Origin: an uncultured Ruminococcus sp.
GTDB taxonomy: Bacteria; Bacillota; Clostridia; Lachnospirales; Lachnospiraceae
Length of the DNA: 50,188 nucleotides
NCBI GenBank assembly: GCA_900544395.1
Contig: UQVC01000016.1
Span: 1-50,188, forward strand
Reading direction: 5' to 3'
Position 1 is the stretch's first letter. Each line of letters opens with the position of its first letter. Under the pieces are notes generated by a model. The model was not told the origin of the DNA. It saw only the letters and a list, made by a program, of their open reading frames with translations, and did not search any database. Positions 8,651-17,130 of the stretch are shown one piece after another. The position numbers and the translations under genes are program-made.

Positions 8651-9609
8651 AATATATGCGGGTATCGGTCACGGATCTGTGCAATCTTCGGTGTGTGTAT
8701 TGTATGCCGGACGAAGGCGTGACACAGATCACACATGATCAGATTTTAAGTTTTGATGAGATCGCCAGAGTTTGCAGGATCGGTACAAAATTAGGAATTT
8801 CCAAAATTAAACTGACCGGAGGAGAGCCGTTGGTCAGACCGGGGATCGAGCAGTTGGCCGGGATGATCAGCCAAATACCCGGCATCAAAGAAGTAACGCT
8901 GACGACCAATGGGGTGCTGCTTGCAGAGAAGCTTTCAGCCTTAAAAGCAGCAGGAATCCGATCTGTGAATATCAGCCTGGATACGATGGATGCAGAGCAA
9001 TACGCAAAACTTACCAGAAGAGATCGTTTTGCACAGGTGATGGAAGGTATGAAAGCGGCGGTCAGACAGGGGATGAAGGTAAAGATCAACTGTGTGGCGC
9101 TGCAGGAAGTCAATGCTTCGCAGTGGAAAGAAGTAGCTGCTCTGGCAAAGCAATATCCGGTGGATGTGCGTTTTATTGAGATGATGCCCATCGGTCTTGG
9201 CAGAACATATCCGGGAAGTCTTCAGCAAGAAATCCAAAATTTGTTAGAAGAGGCTTATGGAACGGCTGTTTTACTTTCAGCAGAGGAGGCGCCAAGAGGA
9301 AATGGGCCGGCAGTGTACTGGGAGTTTCCTGGATTTCAGGGGAAAATTGGATTTATCAGCGCGATTTCCCATAAGTTTTGCGGAGACTGCAATCGGATTC
9401 GGATGACAGCAGAAGGGTTTTTGAAACCATGCCTGCAGTTTTCTACAGGGGCAGATCTGCGGGAACTGTTACGAACGGGAGCCGATGATGAAGAAATTCA
9501 GAGAGTCATAGAGAGGATCATCTATGAGAAGCCGCGCTGTCATCAATTTGAAAAAGAAGAAAATTCCAGCGGGCTGGAACAACGGGAAATGTCAAGGATT
9601 GGAGGATGA
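8623..9609 (+). CDS. moaA: GTP 3',8-cyclase MoaA
   Basis: MoaA (328 residues) is the radical-SAM enzyme that starts molybdenum cofactor synthesis by cyclising GTP. The N-terminal [4Fe-4S] site is C20-x3-C24-x2-C27 in CNLRCVYC; the second, GTP-binding cluster uses C253, C256 and C270 (FCGDCNR and KPCLQF). TGGEPLVRP is the SAM-binding GGEP motif. The protein ends in Gly-Gly, the C-terminal tail needed by MoaA enzymes. The start lies inside the upstream gene, as usual in overlapping operons. Confidence 0.96.
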   Translation: MRDQFGRNIEYMRVSVTDLCNLRCVYCMPDEGVTQITHDQILSFDEIARVCRIGTKLGISKIKLTGGEPLVRPGIEQLAGMISQIPGIKEVTLTTNGVLLAEKLSALKAAGIRSVNISLDTMDAEQYAKLTRRDRFAQVMEGMKAAVRQGMKVKINCVALQEVNASQWKEVAALAKQYPVDVRFIEMMPIGLGRTYPGSLQQEIQNLLEEAYGTAVLLSAEEAPRGNGPAVYWEFPGFQGKIGFISAISHKFCGDCNRIRMTAEGFLKPCLQFSTGADLRELLRTGADDEEIQRVIERIIYEKPRCHQFEKEENSSGLEQREMSRIGG

Positions 9610-9614
9610 TCACA

Positions 9615-10046
9615 ATGGGGATTGTAAGAGCAGTATGTATAAGTCCTGCAAAAGGGACGCAGAAGACAAATGTAGGAAGTGCAGAATTTATTGAGGAGTT
9701 TGGGATCAAAGGAGATGCACATGCCGGAAAATGGCATCGCCAGGTCAGCCTGCTTTCCAATGAGAAGATTGAAGCATTTCGGGCTCGCGGGGCAGAAGTC
9801 AAGGACGGAGCATTTGGGGAAAATCTGGTAGTGGAAGGATTTGATTTTAAAAATCTTCCTGTGGGAACCAGATTTCAGTGCAACGATGTGATCCTGGAAA
9901 TGACACAGATCGGAAAAGAGTGTCATCACGGATGCGAGATCTTTCAGAAAATGGGAGACTGCATCATGCCAAGAGAAGGCGTTTTTGCAAGGGTACTGCA
10001 TGGCGGAACTATTTCCTGCGGAGATGAACTGTATATTTTGGAGTAA
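9615..10046 (+). CDS. MOSC domain protein
   Basis: The 143-residue protein is a stand-alone MOSC domain: GIKGDAHAGKWHRQVSLLS, GAFGENL and the conserved Cys in GKECHHGC (about residue 103) match the C-terminal domain of molybdenum cofactor sulfurases. Such small MOSC proteins are predicted sulfur carriers or cofactor-handling proteins. GGAGG at 9601-9605 lies nine bases before the ATG at 9615; the ATG at 9606, immediately after GGAGG and overlapping the moaA stop, is spaced too closely. It is the last gene of the moa operon. Confidence 0.9.
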   Translation: MGIVRAVCISPAKGTQKTNVGSAEFIEEFGIKGDAHAGKWHRQVSLLSNEKIEAFRARGAEVKDGAFGENLVVEGFDFKNLPVGTRFQCNDVILEMTQIGKECHHGCEIFQKMGDCIMPREGVFARVLHGGTISCGDELYILE

Positions 10047-10064
10047 AAATCACGGAAGATTTTC

Positions 10065-10093
10065 TTGCAGAAACCGTTGAAACGTAATATAGT
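10065..10093 (+). promoter_or_regulatory. Promoter of prmA operon
   Basis: TTGCAG (10065-10070), 17-bp spacer, TATAGT (10088-10093). The prmA start is at 10126. Confidence 0.6.
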
Positions 10094-10125
10094 GTAAAAG
10101 CATAAAAAGAACGGAGGAATCAATC

Positions 10126-11082
10126 ATGAAGTGGAATAAATTTCGTCTGACAACAACCACAGAAGCGGAGGATATTGTCAGCAGTATGCTGATGGATCTC
10201 GGAATCCAGGGCGTAGAGATCGAAGACAAAGTACCTCTGACGCAGTCGGACAAAGAGCAGATGTTTGTGGATATCCTGCCAGAGACGGAAGCAGATGACG
10301 GTGTGGCGTATCTGAATTTTTATCTGGAAGAAGAGGATGACAAAGAAAGCGTTCTGTCCAAGGTGCGTGCAGAGTTAAAAGAAATGGAATCTTACTTAAA
10401 TGTAGGAGCATGTACGATCGAAGAATCCCAGACAGAGGATGTGGACTGGGTGAATAACTGGAAGCAGTATTTCCATCAGTTTTATGTGGATGACATTTTG
10501 ATCATTCCATCCTGGGAAGAGGTGAAGCCGGAAGATAACGATAAGATGGTGATCCATATTGATCCGGGAACAGCCTTTGGAACCGGGATGCATGAGACGA
10601 CACAGCTTTGCATCCGGCAGATCCGAAAATATACGACACCACAGACGACGATTCTGGATGTTGGATGCGGAAGCGGGATTCTTGGAATGCTGGCTTTGAA
10701 ATTCGGAGCAAAATATTCCGTGGGAACGGATCTGGATCCATGTGCCATTGATGCAACGTATGAGAACATGGAAGTCAATGGGATTACCAGAGATAAATAT
10801 GAGGTGATGATCGGAAACATCATTGATGACAAAGAAGTGCAGGATAAAGTCGGATATGGAAAATACGACATTGTGGTTGCCAACATTCTGGCAGATGTGC
10901 TGGTGGCTCTGACACCGGTGATCGTAGATCAGCTCAAAGATGGCGGAATCTATATCACCAGCGGGATCATCGATGACAAAGAAGAGACAGTAGTAGAAGC
11001 AGTCAAAGCAGCAGGTCTGGAAGTTCTGGATGTGACGTATCAGGGAGAATGGGTTTCTGTGACTGCAAGAAAGAACGGATAG
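10126..11082 (+). CDS. prmA: Ribosomal protein L11 methyltransferase
   Basis: PrmA (318 residues) trimethylates ribosomal protein L11 using S-adenosylmethionine. The N-terminal third is the L11-recognition domain (begins MKWNKFRLTTTTEAED); the C-terminal two-thirds is a Rossmann methyltransferase with ILDVGCGSGILGML as SAM motif I, DLDPCAID as the acidic loop and VVANILADV as the NxxA/D catalytic-side motif. The HIDPGTAFGTGMHETT segment is diagnostic for PrmA. It opens an operon with rsmE, 15 bases downstream. Confidence 0.95.
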   Translation: MKWNKFRLTTTTEAEDIVSSMLMDLGIQGVEIEDKVPLTQSDKEQMFVDILPETEADDGVAYLNFYLEEEDDKESVLSKVRAELKEMESYLNVGACTIEESQTEDVDWVNNWKQYFHQFYVDDILIIPSWEEVKPEDNDKMVIHIDPGTAFGTGMHETTQLCIRQIRKYTTPQTTILDVGCGSGILGMLALKFGAKYSVGTDLDPCAIDATYENMEVNGITRDKYEVMIGNIIDDKEVQDKVGYGKYDIVVANILADVLVALTPVIVDQLKDGGIYITSGIIDDKEETVVEAVKAAGLEVLDVTYQGEWVSVTARKNG

Positions 11083-11097
11083 GAAGGATCAGGATCC

Positions 11098-11838
11098 ATG
11101 CAGAATTTTTTTGTATATGACTGGCAGGTACAGGGGGATATGGTAACGGTCGAAGGGACAGATGTCAACCATATCGTGAATGTCCTCAGGATGAAAGTGG
11201 GAGAAGAGGTCAGTGTCCATGATGATGTGAACCGGAAATATCTGTGCCGGATTGTAGAACTGCAGGAAGATAAGGTGCGTTTGTCCATTCTGGAGCAGCA
11301 GACATCCGATACAGAGCTTCCATGCCGAATCTATTTGTTTCAGGGACTGCCCAAAGGTGATAAGATGGAATGGATCATTCAAAAAGGAGTGGAGCTTGGC
11401 GCCTATGCGATCGTACCTGTAGCTACAAAGAGGGCAGTGGTAAAACTGGATGAAAAGAAAGCGCAGAAGAAAGTGGCCAGATGGAATTCCATCGCGGAGA
11501 GCGCAGCCAAGCAGTCCGGACGGGGGATGATCCCGGAGGTGCTTCCGGTGATGAAGTTTGCAGAGGCTCTGGAGTTTGCGAAAGATCTGGATCTGAATCT
11601 GATTCCTTATGAGAAGGCAGAAGGGATCGCGGATACGAAACAGCGGATCGCAGAGATCAGACCGGGACAGTCCATCGGGATTTTTATCGGACCGGAAGGC
11701 GGGTTTGAAGAAGCAGAAGTCGAGATGGCAAAAGAGAAGCGGGCAATTCCTGTGACATTGGGAAGAAGGATCCTGCGTACAGAGACAGCGGGAATGACAA
11801 TGCTGTCAATTCTGATGTATCATCTGGAAAGCGAATAA
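11098..11838 (+). CDS. rsmE: 16S rRNA m3U1498 methyltransferase
   Basis: RsmE (246 residues) methylates U1498 of 16S rRNA. It has an N-terminal PUA-like domain (MQNFFVYDWQV... DVNHIVNVLRMKVGEE) and a C-terminal SPOUT knot with IGPEGGFEEAEVE and LGRRILRTETA, the two knot motifs of the family. The prmA-rsmE order is common in Firmicutes. The next gene begins 39 bases downstream and is probably cotranscribed. Confidence 0.95.
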   Translation: MQNFFVYDWQVQGDMVTVEGTDVNHIVNVLRMKVGEEVSVHDDVNRKYLCRIVELQEDKVRLSILEQQTSDTELPCRIYLFQGLPKGDKMEWIIQKGVELGAYAIVPVATKRAVVKLDEKKAQKKVARWNSIAESAAKQSGRGMIPEVLPVMKFAEALEFAKDLDLNLIPYEKAEGIADTKQRIAEIRPGQSIGIFIGPEGGFEEAEVEMAKEKRAIPVTLGRRILRTETAGMTMLSILMYHLESE

Positions 11839-11877
11839 CATAATGTAATAATGAGAAGAAGTAAAAGGGAAGGTATC

Positions 11878-13035
11878 ATGGAAGTATATTTAGATAACTC
11901 AGCAACCACCAGATGCTACAAAGAAGTGGGGGAACTGGTATATAAAGTGATGTGTCAGGATTATGGGAATCCTTCTTCGATGCACCGAAAAGGAGTCGAT
12001 GCAGAGCACTATATCAAAGATGCAAAAGAGACACTGGCAAAGATTTTAAAAGTACAGGCAAAAGAGATTTATTTTACATCCGGAGGAACAGAAAGTGACA
12101 ATCTGGCACTGATCGGGACAGCGAGAGCCAACAAAAGAAGAGGAAATCATCTGATCACTTCCTCCATCGAACATCCGGCAATTTTAAATACGATGCGCTA
12201 TCTGGAAGAGGAAGAAGGCTTCCGCGTCACCTATCTGCCGGTGGACAGTCAGGGAAAGATCAAACTGGAGGCCTTAAAAGAGGCGTTGTGCGAGGAGACG
12301 ATCCTGGTTTCTGTGATGTATGTGAATAACGAGGTGGGATCTGTTCAGCCCATCGAGGAAGCGGTGAATATCGTCAAGACCTATCATCCTGACATTTTAT
12401 TTCACTCAGATGCAGTGCAGGGATTTGGAAAATATAAGATTTACCCGAAGCGTCAGAAGATCGATTTGCTGACAGGAAGCGGACATAAGATCCACGGTCC
12501 CAAAGGCACGGGATTTTTGTATATCAGTGAGAAGGTAAAGATTAAACCCATCGTGTTTGGCGGAGAGCAGCAGAAAAATGTTCGCTCCGGTACGGAAAAT
12601 GTTCCGGGGATTGCAGGGCTTGGACTGGCAGCTAAAATGATCTATCAGGATCTGGAAATGAAGACAGCCCTGATGCGGGAATTGAAATCCTACTTTATCG
12701 AAGGAATTTCCAAGATTGAAAATACAACTGTGCATGGCCTGACGGATGAACAAAGTGCGCCGCACATTATCAGTGTTGGATTTGCCGGCATCCGCAGTGA
12801 AGTGCTTTTGCATACTCTGGAGGATAAGGGGATTTATGTATCGTCCGGTTCGGCATGCGCTTCCAATCATCCGGCGATCAGCGGGGTACTGAAAGGAATC
12901 GGCGCAGGAAAAGAATATCTGGATGCCACGATCCGGTTCAGTATGTCAGAATTTACGACCAAAGAAGAGATAGACTATACACTGGATACGTTGTATCAGT
13001 GTGTACCGATGCTGAGAAAATATACAAGACATTGA
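11878..13035 (+). CDS. Cysteine desulfurase (NifS/IscS family), likely ThiI partner
   Basis: This PLP enzyme of 385 residues removes sulfur from cysteine. It starts with YLDNSATT, carries the PLP lysine in SGHKIHGPKG (Lys204) and the persulfide cysteine in SSGSACAS (Cys327). It stands directly before thiI, the arrangement of B. subtilis nifZ-thiI, where the desulfurase hands sulfur to ThiI for tRNA 4-thiouridine. AAAGGGAAGG precedes the ATG at 11878; an upstream ATG at 11851 lacks family similarity. Confidence 0.93.
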   Translation: MEVYLDNSATTRCYKEVGELVYKVMCQDYGNPSSMHRKGVDAEHYIKDAKETLAKILKVQAKEIYFTSGGTESDNLALIGTARANKRRGNHLITSSIEHPAILNTMRYLEEEEGFRVTYLPVDSQGKIKLEALKEALCEETILVSVMYVNNEVGSVQPIEEAVNIVKTYHPDILFHSDAVQGFGKYKIYPKRQKIDLLTGSGHKIHGPKGTGFLYISEKVKIKPIVFGGEQQKNVRSGTENVPGIAGLGLAAKMIYQDLEMKTALMRELKSYFIEGISKIENTTVHGLTDEQSAPHIISVGFAGIRSEVLLHTLEDKGIYVSSGSACASNHPAISGVLKGIGAGKEYLDATIRFSMSEFTTKEEIDYTLDTLYQCVPMLRKYTRH

Positions 13036-13091
13036 TCCTTATCAGTAAAGAGAGAAAGTTCAAAAGAAAACCAAAAATAAAGGAGAATAGC

Positions 13092-14273
13092 ATGAGATTT
13101 CATTCATTTTTGATTAAATACGGAGAAATCGGGATCAAAGGGAAAAACCGATATTTGTTTGAAGATGCGCTGGTGCGCCAGATCCGGTTTGCGTTAAAAG
13201 ATGTGGACGGAGAGTTTGATGTACACAAAGCACAGGGAAGAGTCTATGTAGACTGTGAAGGCGAATATGATTATGAAGAGACCGTAGAAAGTCTTCAGAG
13301 AGTATTTGGAATCGTTGGGATCTGCCCGGTCGTGCGTCTGCAGGATACGGGATTTGAACAGCTGAAAAAAGATGTGGTAACATATATCGGAGAAGTGTAC
13401 CCGCAGAAAAATCAGACATTTAAGATCGAGGCAAGAAGAAGCAGAAAATCTTATCCGATGAATTCTATGGAGCTCAACTGCGAGCTGGGCGGCGTGATAC
13501 TGGATGCATATCCAGATATGAAGGTAGATGTACACAATCCGCAGATCCGTCTGAATGTGGAAGTGAGGGAAGAGATTTATCTGTATTCTGAGATCATTCC
13601 GGGACCGGGCGGAATGCCGGTGGGAACCAATGGAAGTGCAATGCTGCTCTTATCCGGCGGGATTGACAGTCCGGTTGCCGGGTATATGGTTGCAAAACGT
13701 GGTGTTGCCCTGGAAGCCACTTATTTCCATGCGCCTCCGTACACCAGTGAACGTGCCAAAGAAAAAGTCGTAGATCTGGCAAGACTGGTCTCCAGATATT
13801 CGGGGCCGATCAAGTTGAATGTGGTGAATTTTACAGATATCCAGCTGTATATTTATGAAAAATGTCCGCATGAAGAGCTGACCATTATCATGCGCCGATA
13901 CATGATGAAGATCGCTGAGCATTTTGCAAAACAGGATGGATGTCTGGGACTCATCACAGGAGAGAGTATTGGACAGGTTGCAAGCCAGACCATGCACAGC
14001 CTGATGGCAACCAATGCTGTATGTACCCTTCCGGTATATCGTCCGCTGATTGGATTCGATAAAAAAGAGATTGTTGATATTTCTGAAAAAATCGATACGT
14101 ATGAGACTTCCATTCAGCCGTATGAAGACTGCTGTACGATTTTCGTGGCAAAACATCCGGTGACAAAACCAAATCTGGAGCGGATCGAGAAGTCTGAGAA
14201 AAATCTGGACGAGAAGATCGAAGAACTGATGCAGACTGCCATCGATACCGTAGAGACGATCATGGTGAAATAG
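13092..14273 (+). CDS. thiI: tRNA 4-thiouridine synthetase ThiI (no rhodanese domain)
   Basis: ThiI (393 residues) adenylylates and thiolates U8 of tRNAs; in many bacteria it also supplies sulfur for thiazole. The order is an N-terminal ferredoxin-like region (KYGEIGIKGKNR), THUMP domain, then the PP-loop ATPase with SGGIDS (188-193). The C-terminal rhodanese domain of the E. coli enzyme is absent, as in Bacillus, so sulfur should come from the adjacent cysteine desulfurase. The frame is open upstream to 12855, but AAAGGAG before 13092 and family length set the start. Confidence 0.94.
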   Translation: MRFHSFLIKYGEIGIKGKNRYLFEDALVRQIRFALKDVDGEFDVHKAQGRVYVDCEGEYDYEETVESLQRVFGIVGICPVVRLQDTGFEQLKKDVVTYIGEVYPQKNQTFKIEARRSRKSYPMNSMELNCELGGVILDAYPDMKVDVHNPQIRLNVEVREEIYLYSEIIPGPGGMPVGTNGSAMLLLSGGIDSPVAGYMVAKRGVALEATYFHAPPYTSERAKEKVVDLARLVSRYSGPIKLNVVNFTDIQLYIYEKCPHEELTIIMRRYMMKIAEHFAKQDGCLGLITGESIGQVASQTMHSLMATNAVCTLPVYRPLIGFDKKEIVDISEKIDTYETSIQPYEDCCTIFVAKHPVTKPNLERIEKSEKNLDEKIEELMQTAIDTVETIMVK

Positions 14274-14285
14274 GAAATAGAAAAA

Positions 14286-14309
14286 AGGCTGTCTCTGTTG
14301 AGACAGCCT
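14286..14309. terminator. Terminator between thiI and the HPr-like gene
   Basis: AGGCTGTCTC-TGTT-GAGACAGCCT is a perfect 10-bp stem. T-rich sequence follows on the minus strand, so it works best for the HPr-like gene; for thiI the exit side is A-rich. Confidence 0.8.
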
Positions 14310-14328
14310 GAAAAAATAAATACCTGAA

Positions 14329-14562
14329 TTATTTGATAATGTAGGAATCCAGTGCAGCTAAGATGTCATCCAGATTAGAATCAGCGTGGATGTTCAGATC
14401 AATCGGTTTTGAAAGATCCAAACTGAAAATTCCCATAATTGATTTGGCATCTATTACATATCTTCCGGACACTAAATCAAAGTCATTATCATATTTTGTG
14501 ATCTCATTCACAAAAGATTTTACTTTGTCGATTGAGTTTAAAGAAATCTGTACTGTTTTCAT
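14329..14562 (-). CDS. HPr-like protein lacking the active-site histidine
   Basis: A 77-residue protein of the HPr (PTS phosphocarrier) fold. The regulatory-serine region is well kept: AKSIMGIFSL places Ser41 where Ser46 of Bacillus HPr lies, the target of HPr kinase. The region that should hold the GLHARPA motif with His15 instead reads LNSIDKVKS, with no histidine, so it cannot accept phosphate from Enzyme I in the usual way. It may be a Crh-like regulator that signals only through serine phosphorylation; this is inference. GGAGG precedes its ATG and it has a consensus-like promoter overlapping that of mtaB. Confidence 0.8.
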   Translation of the reverse strand: MKTVQISLNSIDKVKSFVNEITKYDNDFDLVSGRYVIDAKSIMGIFSLDLSKPIDLNIHADSNLDDILAALDSYIIK

Positions 14563-14591
14563 TATAAAAGTCCCTCCTTGATATACAATGC

Positions 14592-14645
14592 TTGCGAGTA
14601 TTTATACTCTAGGTATATTCTACGAGAAGACGTGATAAAAGTCAA
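14592..14645. promoter_or_regulatory. Overlapping divergent promoters for the HPr-like gene and mtaB
   Basis: Minus strand: TTGACT (14640-14645), 17-bp spacer, TAGAAT (14617-14622). Plus strand: TTGCGA (14592-14597), 16-bp spacer, TATATT (14614-14619). The two -10 boxes overlap, so the promoters should exclude each other. A GAGTAT-TT-ATACTC inverted repeat (14596-14609) lies within the plus-strand spacer. Confidence 0.5.
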
Positions 14646-14688
14646 GGAACAAACAGGAAAAACAAGGAAAACCAGGAGAATTATTTTT

Positions 14689-15981
14689 ATGAAAAAAGTA
14701 GCATTACACAATCTGGGATGTAAGGTAAATGCATACGAGACAGAAGCCATGCAGGAAATGCTGGAACATGCCGGATATGAGATTGTTCCGTTCCGGGAAG
14801 GAGCGGATATTTATGTCATCAATACATGTACCGTGACCAATATTGCAGACCGCAAATCCAGACAGATGCTCCATCGCGCAAGAAAGATGAATCCTGATGC
14901 CATTGTGGTCGCAGCAGGCTGTTATGTACAGGCACAGGCGGAAAAACAGGTGATCGATCCATGTATCGATATTGTACTTGGCAATAATAAAAAGCAGGAT
15001 CTTCTGACTGCGCTGCAGGCATACGAAGCAGAACACGAAGGACTGCGGGAAGTAATCGATATCAATCATACCAAAGAGTATGAAAATCTTCATCTGACAA
15101 AGCAGGGAGAGCACACCAGAGCCTATATTAAAGTACAGGACGGCTGCAATCAGTTCTGCTCTTACTGTATCATCCCGTATGCCAGAGGAAGAGTGCGAAG
15201 CCGTGCCAAAGAAGATGTTGTGGAAGAAATTACAGAGCTTGCCAAAAATGGATATAAGGAAGTGGTGCTGACGGGAATCCATCTGAGTTCTTATGGCATT
15301 GATTTTGAACAGGAGGACAATTTGCTCAGTCTGATCCGTGCCGTTCATGAGATCGAGGGAATCGAGAGGATCCGGCTGGGTTCTTTGGAACCACGGATCA
15401 TCACAGAAGAGTTTGCACAGGCAATCGCCGCATTGCCGAAAATGTGTCCGCACTTCCATCTTTCCCTTCAGAGTGGATGTGATGAGACCTTGAAGCGGAT
15501 GAACCGCAGATATACCAGTCAGGAATTTTATGAAAAATGTGAAATCTTAAGAACGCATTTTGAGAATCCGGCGCTGACTACGGATGTGATCGTGGGCTTT
15601 CCGCAGGAGACAGAAGAAGAGTTTCAAAAGACACTGGAATTTTTGAAAAAGATCCGGTTTTATGAAACTCATATTTTCAAATACTCGAAACGGGAAGGCA
15701 CAAAGGCTGCTGTGATGGAAGGGCAGATCCCGGAGCAGGTAAAGGCAGACAGAAGCGCCGTGCTGATCCAACTGGGAGAGGAAAATCAAAAAAAATACGA
15801 AGCGGCATTTGCCGGAAAAACCGTCGAGGTGCTGGTGGAAGAACAAGCCGTGATCGATGGAAAAGAAATGTGGGTAGGACATACCAAAGAGTATATGAAA
15901 ATTGCACTAGAGTCCGGGGAAAATCTTCAGAATTGTATTCTAAACGTGCAAATTAAGGACGGCCGGGAAATTATTCATTGA
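14689..15981 (+). CDS. mtaB: tRNA t6A37 methylthiotransferase MtaB
   Basis: MtaB (430 residues) is a radical-SAM enzyme that converts t6A37 to ms2t6A in tRNAs decoding ANN codons. The N-terminal methylthiotransferase domain starts LHNLGCKVNAYETEAM and has cysteines for the auxiliary cluster (CTVTN, AAGCYVQ); the radical-SAM triad is CNQFCSYC followed by IIPYARGRVRSR; a TRAM-like region closes the protein. VTLTGIHLSSYG-type sequence (VVLTGIHLSSYG) is typical of MtaB rather than MiaB. The frame is open to 14578, but AGGAGA before 14689 fits the family start. Confidence 0.94.
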   Translation: MKKVALHNLGCKVNAYETEAMQEMLEHAGYEIVPFREGADIYVINTCTVTNIADRKSRQMLHRARKMNPDAIVVAAGCYVQAQAEKQVIDPCIDIVLGNNKKQDLLTALQAYEAEHEGLREVIDINHTKEYENLHLTKQGEHTRAYIKVQDGCNQFCSYCIIPYARGRVRSRAKEDVVEEITELAKNGYKEVVLTGIHLSSYGIDFEQEDNLLSLIRAVHEIEGIERIRLGSLEPRIITEEFAQAIAALPKMCPHFHLSLQSGCDETLKRMNRRYTSQEFYEKCEILRTHFENPALTTDVIVGFPQETEEEFQKTLEFLKKIRFYETHIFKYSKREGTKAAVMEGQIPEQVKADRSAVLIQLGEENQKKYEAAFAGKTVEVLVEEQAVIDGKEMWVGHTKEYMKIALESGENLQNCILNVQIKDGREIIH

Positions 15982-16060
15982 ATTTTAAAATAGATTATAT
16001 TAGAATGATAAGTAGGATACTGGCGCGATTATCATGCTTTTCCATGATGATGGATGCGCG
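15978..16060 (+). promoter_or_regulatory. Promoter and leader hairpin of the ireB operon
   Basis: TTGAAT (15978-15983), 17-bp spacer, TAGAAT (16001-16006). The leader then folds: ATTATCATG (16028-16036) pairs with CATGATGAT (16043-16051), and CGCG (16024-16027) with CGCG (16057-16060). No known riboswitch was recognised. Confidence 0.5.
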
Positions 16061-16089
16061 TAAATAAAAGAAAAAACGGAGGAGATACG

Positions 16090-16353
16090 ATGAGCGATTT
16101 GAGTAATACACAGTTCTTTCAGGTAGAGCCGGGACCACAGATTTCCGCAAGAGATATTCTGGAAATTGTGTTCAAGGCATTGAAAGAAAAAGGATATAAT
16201 CCGGTCAATCAGATTGTCGGGTACATTATGTCAGGTGATCCTACTTATATTACCAGCTATAATGGGGCAAGAAGCCTGATCATGAAAGTAGAAAGGGATG
16301 AATTGGTCGAGGAACTGTTAAAAGCGTATATCGAGCATAATTCATGGGCATAA
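16090..16353 (+). CDS. ireB: IreB family regulatory phosphoprotein
   Basis: An 87-residue protein of the IreB family (formerly DUF965). In Enterococcus IreB is a small negative regulator of cephalosporin resistance, phosphorylated on N-terminal threonines by the Ser/Thr kinase IreK. Family blocks are visible: FQVEPGPQISARDIL in the N-terminal half and NPVNQIVGYIMSGDPTYITSY in the middle. Only one threonine (Thr7) lies in the very N-terminus. It heads the conserved ireB-ruvX-DUF1292 order. GGAGATACG precedes the ATG. Confidence 0.92.
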   Translation: MSDLSNTQFFQVEPGPQISARDILEIVFKALKEKGYNPVNQIVGYIMSGDPTYITSYNGARSLIMKVERDELVEELLKAYIEHNSWA

Positions 16354-16360
16354 TCAGAGC

Positions 16361-16807
16361 ATGCGGATCATGGGACTGGATTATGGCACGAAGACAGTAG
16401 GGGTAGCGATCAGCGATGCCCTTCGTCTGACTGCACAGGGAATAGAGACCATTCAAAGAAAAGAGGAAAACAAGCTGCGCCGTACACTTGCCCGGATAGA
16501 GGAGCTGGTAAAGGAGTATGAAGTGGACACGATCGTACTTGGATTTCCAAAACATATGAACAATGATGTAGGAGAACGTGCAGAAAGATCTCTGGAGTTT
16601 CGGGAGATGCTGATACGCAGGATAGGACTTCCTGTCGTGATGTGGGATGAACGTCTGACCACAGTAGAAGCAGAGCGTACACTGATCGAGAGTCAGGTGC
16701 GAAGAGAAAACAGGAAACAGTATATTGATAAGATCGCGGCAGTTTTTATCCTGCAGGGATATCTGGATTCCCTGTACCTGCAGCAGAAGGCAAAAGAGGA
16801 GAACTAG
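16361..16807 (+). CDS. ruvX: Putative pre-16S rRNA nuclease / Holliday junction resolvase YqgF
   Basis: YqgF/RuvX (148 residues) has an RNase H-like fold. It begins MRIMGLDYGTKTVGVAISD, with the first catalytic Asp in GLDYGTKxxGVA; LGFPKHMNN and the late acidic cluster (WDERLTTVEAE, then DKIAAVFILQGYLD) supply the remaining acidic residues. The E. coli protein processes 16S rRNA 5' ends. It starts seven bases after ireB, suggesting coupled translation. Confidence 0.94.
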   Translation: MRIMGLDYGTKTVGVAISDALRLTAQGIETIQRKEENKLRRTLARIEELVKEYEVDTIVLGFPKHMNNDVGERAERSLEFREMLIRRIGLPVVMWDERLTTVEAERTLIESQVRRENRKQYIDKIAAVFILQGYLDSLYLQQKAKEEN

Positions 16808-16838
16808 AGACAGGCGGCTGCCTACAGGAGGAACACGC

Positions 16839-17096
16839 ATGGAAAAAATAAAATTTTGTTTCGGTGAATCAGAAGATAGTGTAGAATTTTTTGTACTGGA
16901 GCAGACAAAGATCAATGGGGCATCTTATCTTCTTGTGACAGATTCCAAAGAAGATGATGCAGAATGTCTGATCTTAAAAGAAACATCTCAGGACGCAAAA
17001 GAGAGTGTTTATGAGATTGTAGAGGACGACGTAGAACTGACAGCGGTTTCCAAAGTGTTTGAGGAATTGCTGGATGATGTAGAGATTGAAATGTAA
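16839..17096 (+). CDS. DUF1292 family protein
   Basis: An acidic 85-residue protein (FVLEQTKINGASYLLVTDS, then EDDVELTAVSKVFEELLDDVE) matching the DUF1292/YrzB family, which almost always follows ireB and ruvX in Firmicutes. Function is not known. AGGAGG at 16826-16831 gives the start at 16839; the frame is open further upstream inside ruvX. Confidence 0.88.
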   Translation: MEKIKFCFGESEDSVEFFVLEQTKINGASYLLVTDSKEDDAECLILKETSQDAKESVYEIVEDDVELTAVSKVFEELLDDVEIEM

Positions 17097-17130
17097 CTAA
17101 GAAGATTACTTTACCGCAGGGGAAGTGAGT

